Below, piece after piece: positions 58,276 to 60,000 of a stretch of 60,000 nt of DNA. The position numbers were made by a program, and so were the translations under genes. This DNA is from Chrysomallon squamiferum (lineage: Eukaryota; Mollusca; Gastropoda; Neomphalida; Peltospiridae). The stretch covers positions 16,445,649-16,505,648 of the forward strand of contig CM022674.1 of assembly GCA_012295275.1 (NCBI GenBank), written 5' to 3'. Below the pieces are notes generated by a model. It was not told the origin of the DNA. It saw only the letters and a program-made list of their open reading frames with translations, and ran no database searches. Each line of letters begins with the position of its first letter. Positions within the stretch are counted from its first letter, which is position 1.

Positions 58276-59330
58276 GTGGTTATGTGACTCTTTGTTTTGT
58301 TTTCTTTTTCTGTTGTAGTTATCTTTGCATCGTGTTTCTTTTGCTTGCAAATGGATTTTATATAAAAATAAAAAACATGAAAAAGAAACATTTCTTAATT
58401 TTCCAGGATTTCAGTAACACTTTTGTCCGTCTATCCACCAATGTATCATCGATCTACCCACCCCATGTTTATATACTCAAACACACAAGTACACGTTCAC
58501 ATGTTTTTTCTAACCATGGATACAGAGCATTAAGCTAAAACATGAAACCAAGTGAATAATTTATTTCCTACTCTTTTTTTCTTTTCTTTCTTTCTTAATT
58601 TCTTTATTTATTTTTATTTATTTATTTTTTATTTTTTATTTTTTGATATGATAGAATATTCCAGTTCCATCTATAAAGTAATTCAATTTTATTATTAATG
58701 ATTATTTTTCAGGTTATGCATGTAAGATAGTTTATTCAGTTAGACATATTTTTGATATATATGTAATGCATTAAGTTGAAACATGAAATTCTGTGAATTA
58801 TTTATGTCATACTCACTACTAAATTCAATTTTATTATTTTCATGATTATTTCTGCAATTCATTATTTTGATTACGATAATGACTATTCTCTTTAGGTCAT
58901 AGTGCATATGTGTATACATATATGTATATATGTATTTAGATACGCATTTATGTATGTGTGTATAAATATACGTATGTATTTTGCATATAGTTATATATAC
59001 GTATGTTTTTTTGTACGTAGGTATCTATATTCTCTATGAAAAAATTTACATTCATGAATTTACATTTAATCACAGTTACAAAAGATAACAGTTATATATT
59101 TTCATTCAACAACCATTTATAAAGAAAGGTTAAATAGTTTTTTGTTTCCAAAGACACCAGTTATATATAATAAATAATGTTCTTCTTATCGGTTTCAATA
59201 TTTTCATAAATAAAACTATCTCACAAATTTTAAATGCCTTTATTGTTTCATTTTTATTTTATATTATTTCTCTAGTTAATAATTCAGTATTGATGAGTCT
59301 AGTATTATTTTCCCCTTTCAGCTGACAAAA
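58276..59330. other. AT-rich non-coding stretch
   Basis: T-rich (58570-58645) and TATG/TA-rich (58900-59010) low-complexity sequence. No exon recognised. Confidence 0.6.
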
Positions 59331-59334
59331 CAGT

Positions 59335-59500
59335 TTTAATTCAGAACAGAAAATAGTCGAATTTTCAATATAGTTTTGGTTTAGAAGAGAAGTTGGTCGA
59401 ATTTTCAATACAGTTTTAATCCAAAAGAAAAGATGGTCAAATTTTCGTTACAGTTTAAGTCCAAAACTACAGATGGTCGAATTTTCATTACAGTTTTCTT
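59335..59500. repeat. About 40-bp tandem repeat at the end of a fibrinogen exon, four units
   Basis: Units share CAGTTTT(A/G)... followed by (A/G)(A/T)GGTC(A/G)AATTTTC. The last unit merges with the true fibrinogen exon end (CAGTTTTCTTCAGTGAATA). A two-unit version lies at 13967-14045 after the terminal exon of locus 1. Confidence 0.85.
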
Positions 59501-59720
59501 CAGTGAATAAAGAAAGCCTCTCCATGATGCCCAGTTGATTCCTTTCCCAAAGAGTTCATTGGTTCCATTAAGATACAGACCGTTTAGATTGGAACTGTGA
59601 CACTTATTGTACCAGATGGCTGCCTTGTATTGGATAGCACATGTACTTCCATTGTCCTTTTGGAGAATCTCATTCCGTTGAGAATAGCAGCTTCTTGTTT
59701 AGTGTTGATGAAAGTGTCAC
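59405..59720 (-). pseudogene. FREP-like locus 3, terminal fibrinogen exon (frameshift, stop loss)
   Basis: From acceptor TTTTCAG it reads GDTFINTKQEAAILNGMRFS in one frame. A one-base deletion (CTCCAAAAGG where locus 1 has CTCTACAAAGG) shifts the rest, which in the other frame reads CAIQYKAAIWYNKC, SSNLNGLYLNGTNELFGKG, SLKKTVMKIRPSVVLD. The usual stop after the C-terminal segment is lost, so that frame runs about 19 codons into the 40-bp repeats before TGA. Upstream exons would lie beyond the window. Confidence 0.82.
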
Positions 59721-60000
59721 CTGAAAATTGTATTACTATTACAATGAGGCCACTCTTCCTTAAATATAACATTTAATGCTTGTTGTTTTCTGTGAAATAA
59801 TTTGTTTTACTCTTTTTCTACACGTATAAATATATTGGTAATTTCAACATATAAATATATTGTTTTATTTTCTCCTATAATTATTTGTATTTATATAAAT
59901 ATATTGCTTTAATATACAAACACATACAAGTATTGTTGTAAATATATTAAACAAAATTTGAACATATAAATATTTTGTTTACATACACATATAATTATCT
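59721..60000. other. AT-rich intronic or flanking sequence
   Basis: TATA- and CATATAAATA-rich. On the minus strand it precedes the terminal exon of FREP-like locus 3 and is probably its intron. Resembles 14370-14480 (after the locus 1 exon). Confidence 0.5.

Overview
The window looks like nuclear DNA of an invertebrate animal, most likely a mollusc and possibly a cephalopod. It is strongly AT-rich and full of ATT, TTTA, GATA, AC/GT and CT/GA microsatellites. Genes are split into short exons with GT-AG introns. It carries fibrinogen-related (FREP-like) exons, non-LTR and Tc1 transposon remnants, and one 200-N assembly gap at 28178-28377. The taxon call is an inference from style and gene content; no marker gene fixes it.

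Layout. 1-6640 is a tandem array of five AT-rich units of about 1.4 kb, in which unit 5 nearly duplicates unit 1. 6.6-9.8 kb is mostly non-coding, with short TTAGGG-type repeats and a decayed copy of a decarboxylase exon. 10.5-16.5 kb holds a minus-strand fibrinogen-domain locus (signal peptide, Cys-rich module and three fibrinogen exons, with one internal fibrinogen exon missing) plus an orphan fibrinogen exon. 17.3-18.2 kb is a dead reverse transcriptase. 19.6-21.7 kb carries three minus-strand exons encoding the C-terminal part of a PLP-dependent aromatic amino-acid (histidine/tyrosine/DOPA type) decarboxylase. 56.4-59.7 kb carries two more broken fibrinogen-related loci.

The centre, 24.5-53.2 kb, is the most interesting part. 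It is a plus-strand tandem cluster of four PARP12/ZC3HAV1(ZAP)-like genes. The ancestral plan can be read across copies: short N-terminal exons, an RG/RGG-type repeat region, a winged-helix-like segment, four CCCH zinc fingers, a K/Q/D-rich 17-residue repeat linker, a fifth CCCH finger with a first WWE domain, a 27-30-residue exon, a two-exon second WWE domain, and a two-exon ADP-ribosyltransferase domain of the H-Y-I/V (mono-ADP-ribosylating) type with a low-complexity tail. Each copy is altered differently. Copy 1 (24.5-28.0 kb) shows no catalytic exon before the gap. Copy 2 (29.7-36.6 kb) has the full plan, about 25 linker repeats, frameshifts and a lost splice acceptor. Copy 3 (37.1-42.3 kb) has about 25 RG repeats, stops, missing exons and a catalytic deletion removing the active-site Tyr. 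Copy 4 (48.2-53.1 kb) has a complete catalytic domain but has lost the RG region and four zinc fingers, and carries a UAG stop at a conserved Trp. In vertebrates the homologues are interferon-linked antiviral RNA-binding factors, so this looks like a fast-evolving innate-immune gene cluster sitting among FREP-like loci. Many lesions are single-base homopolymer changes, so some may be assembly errors.
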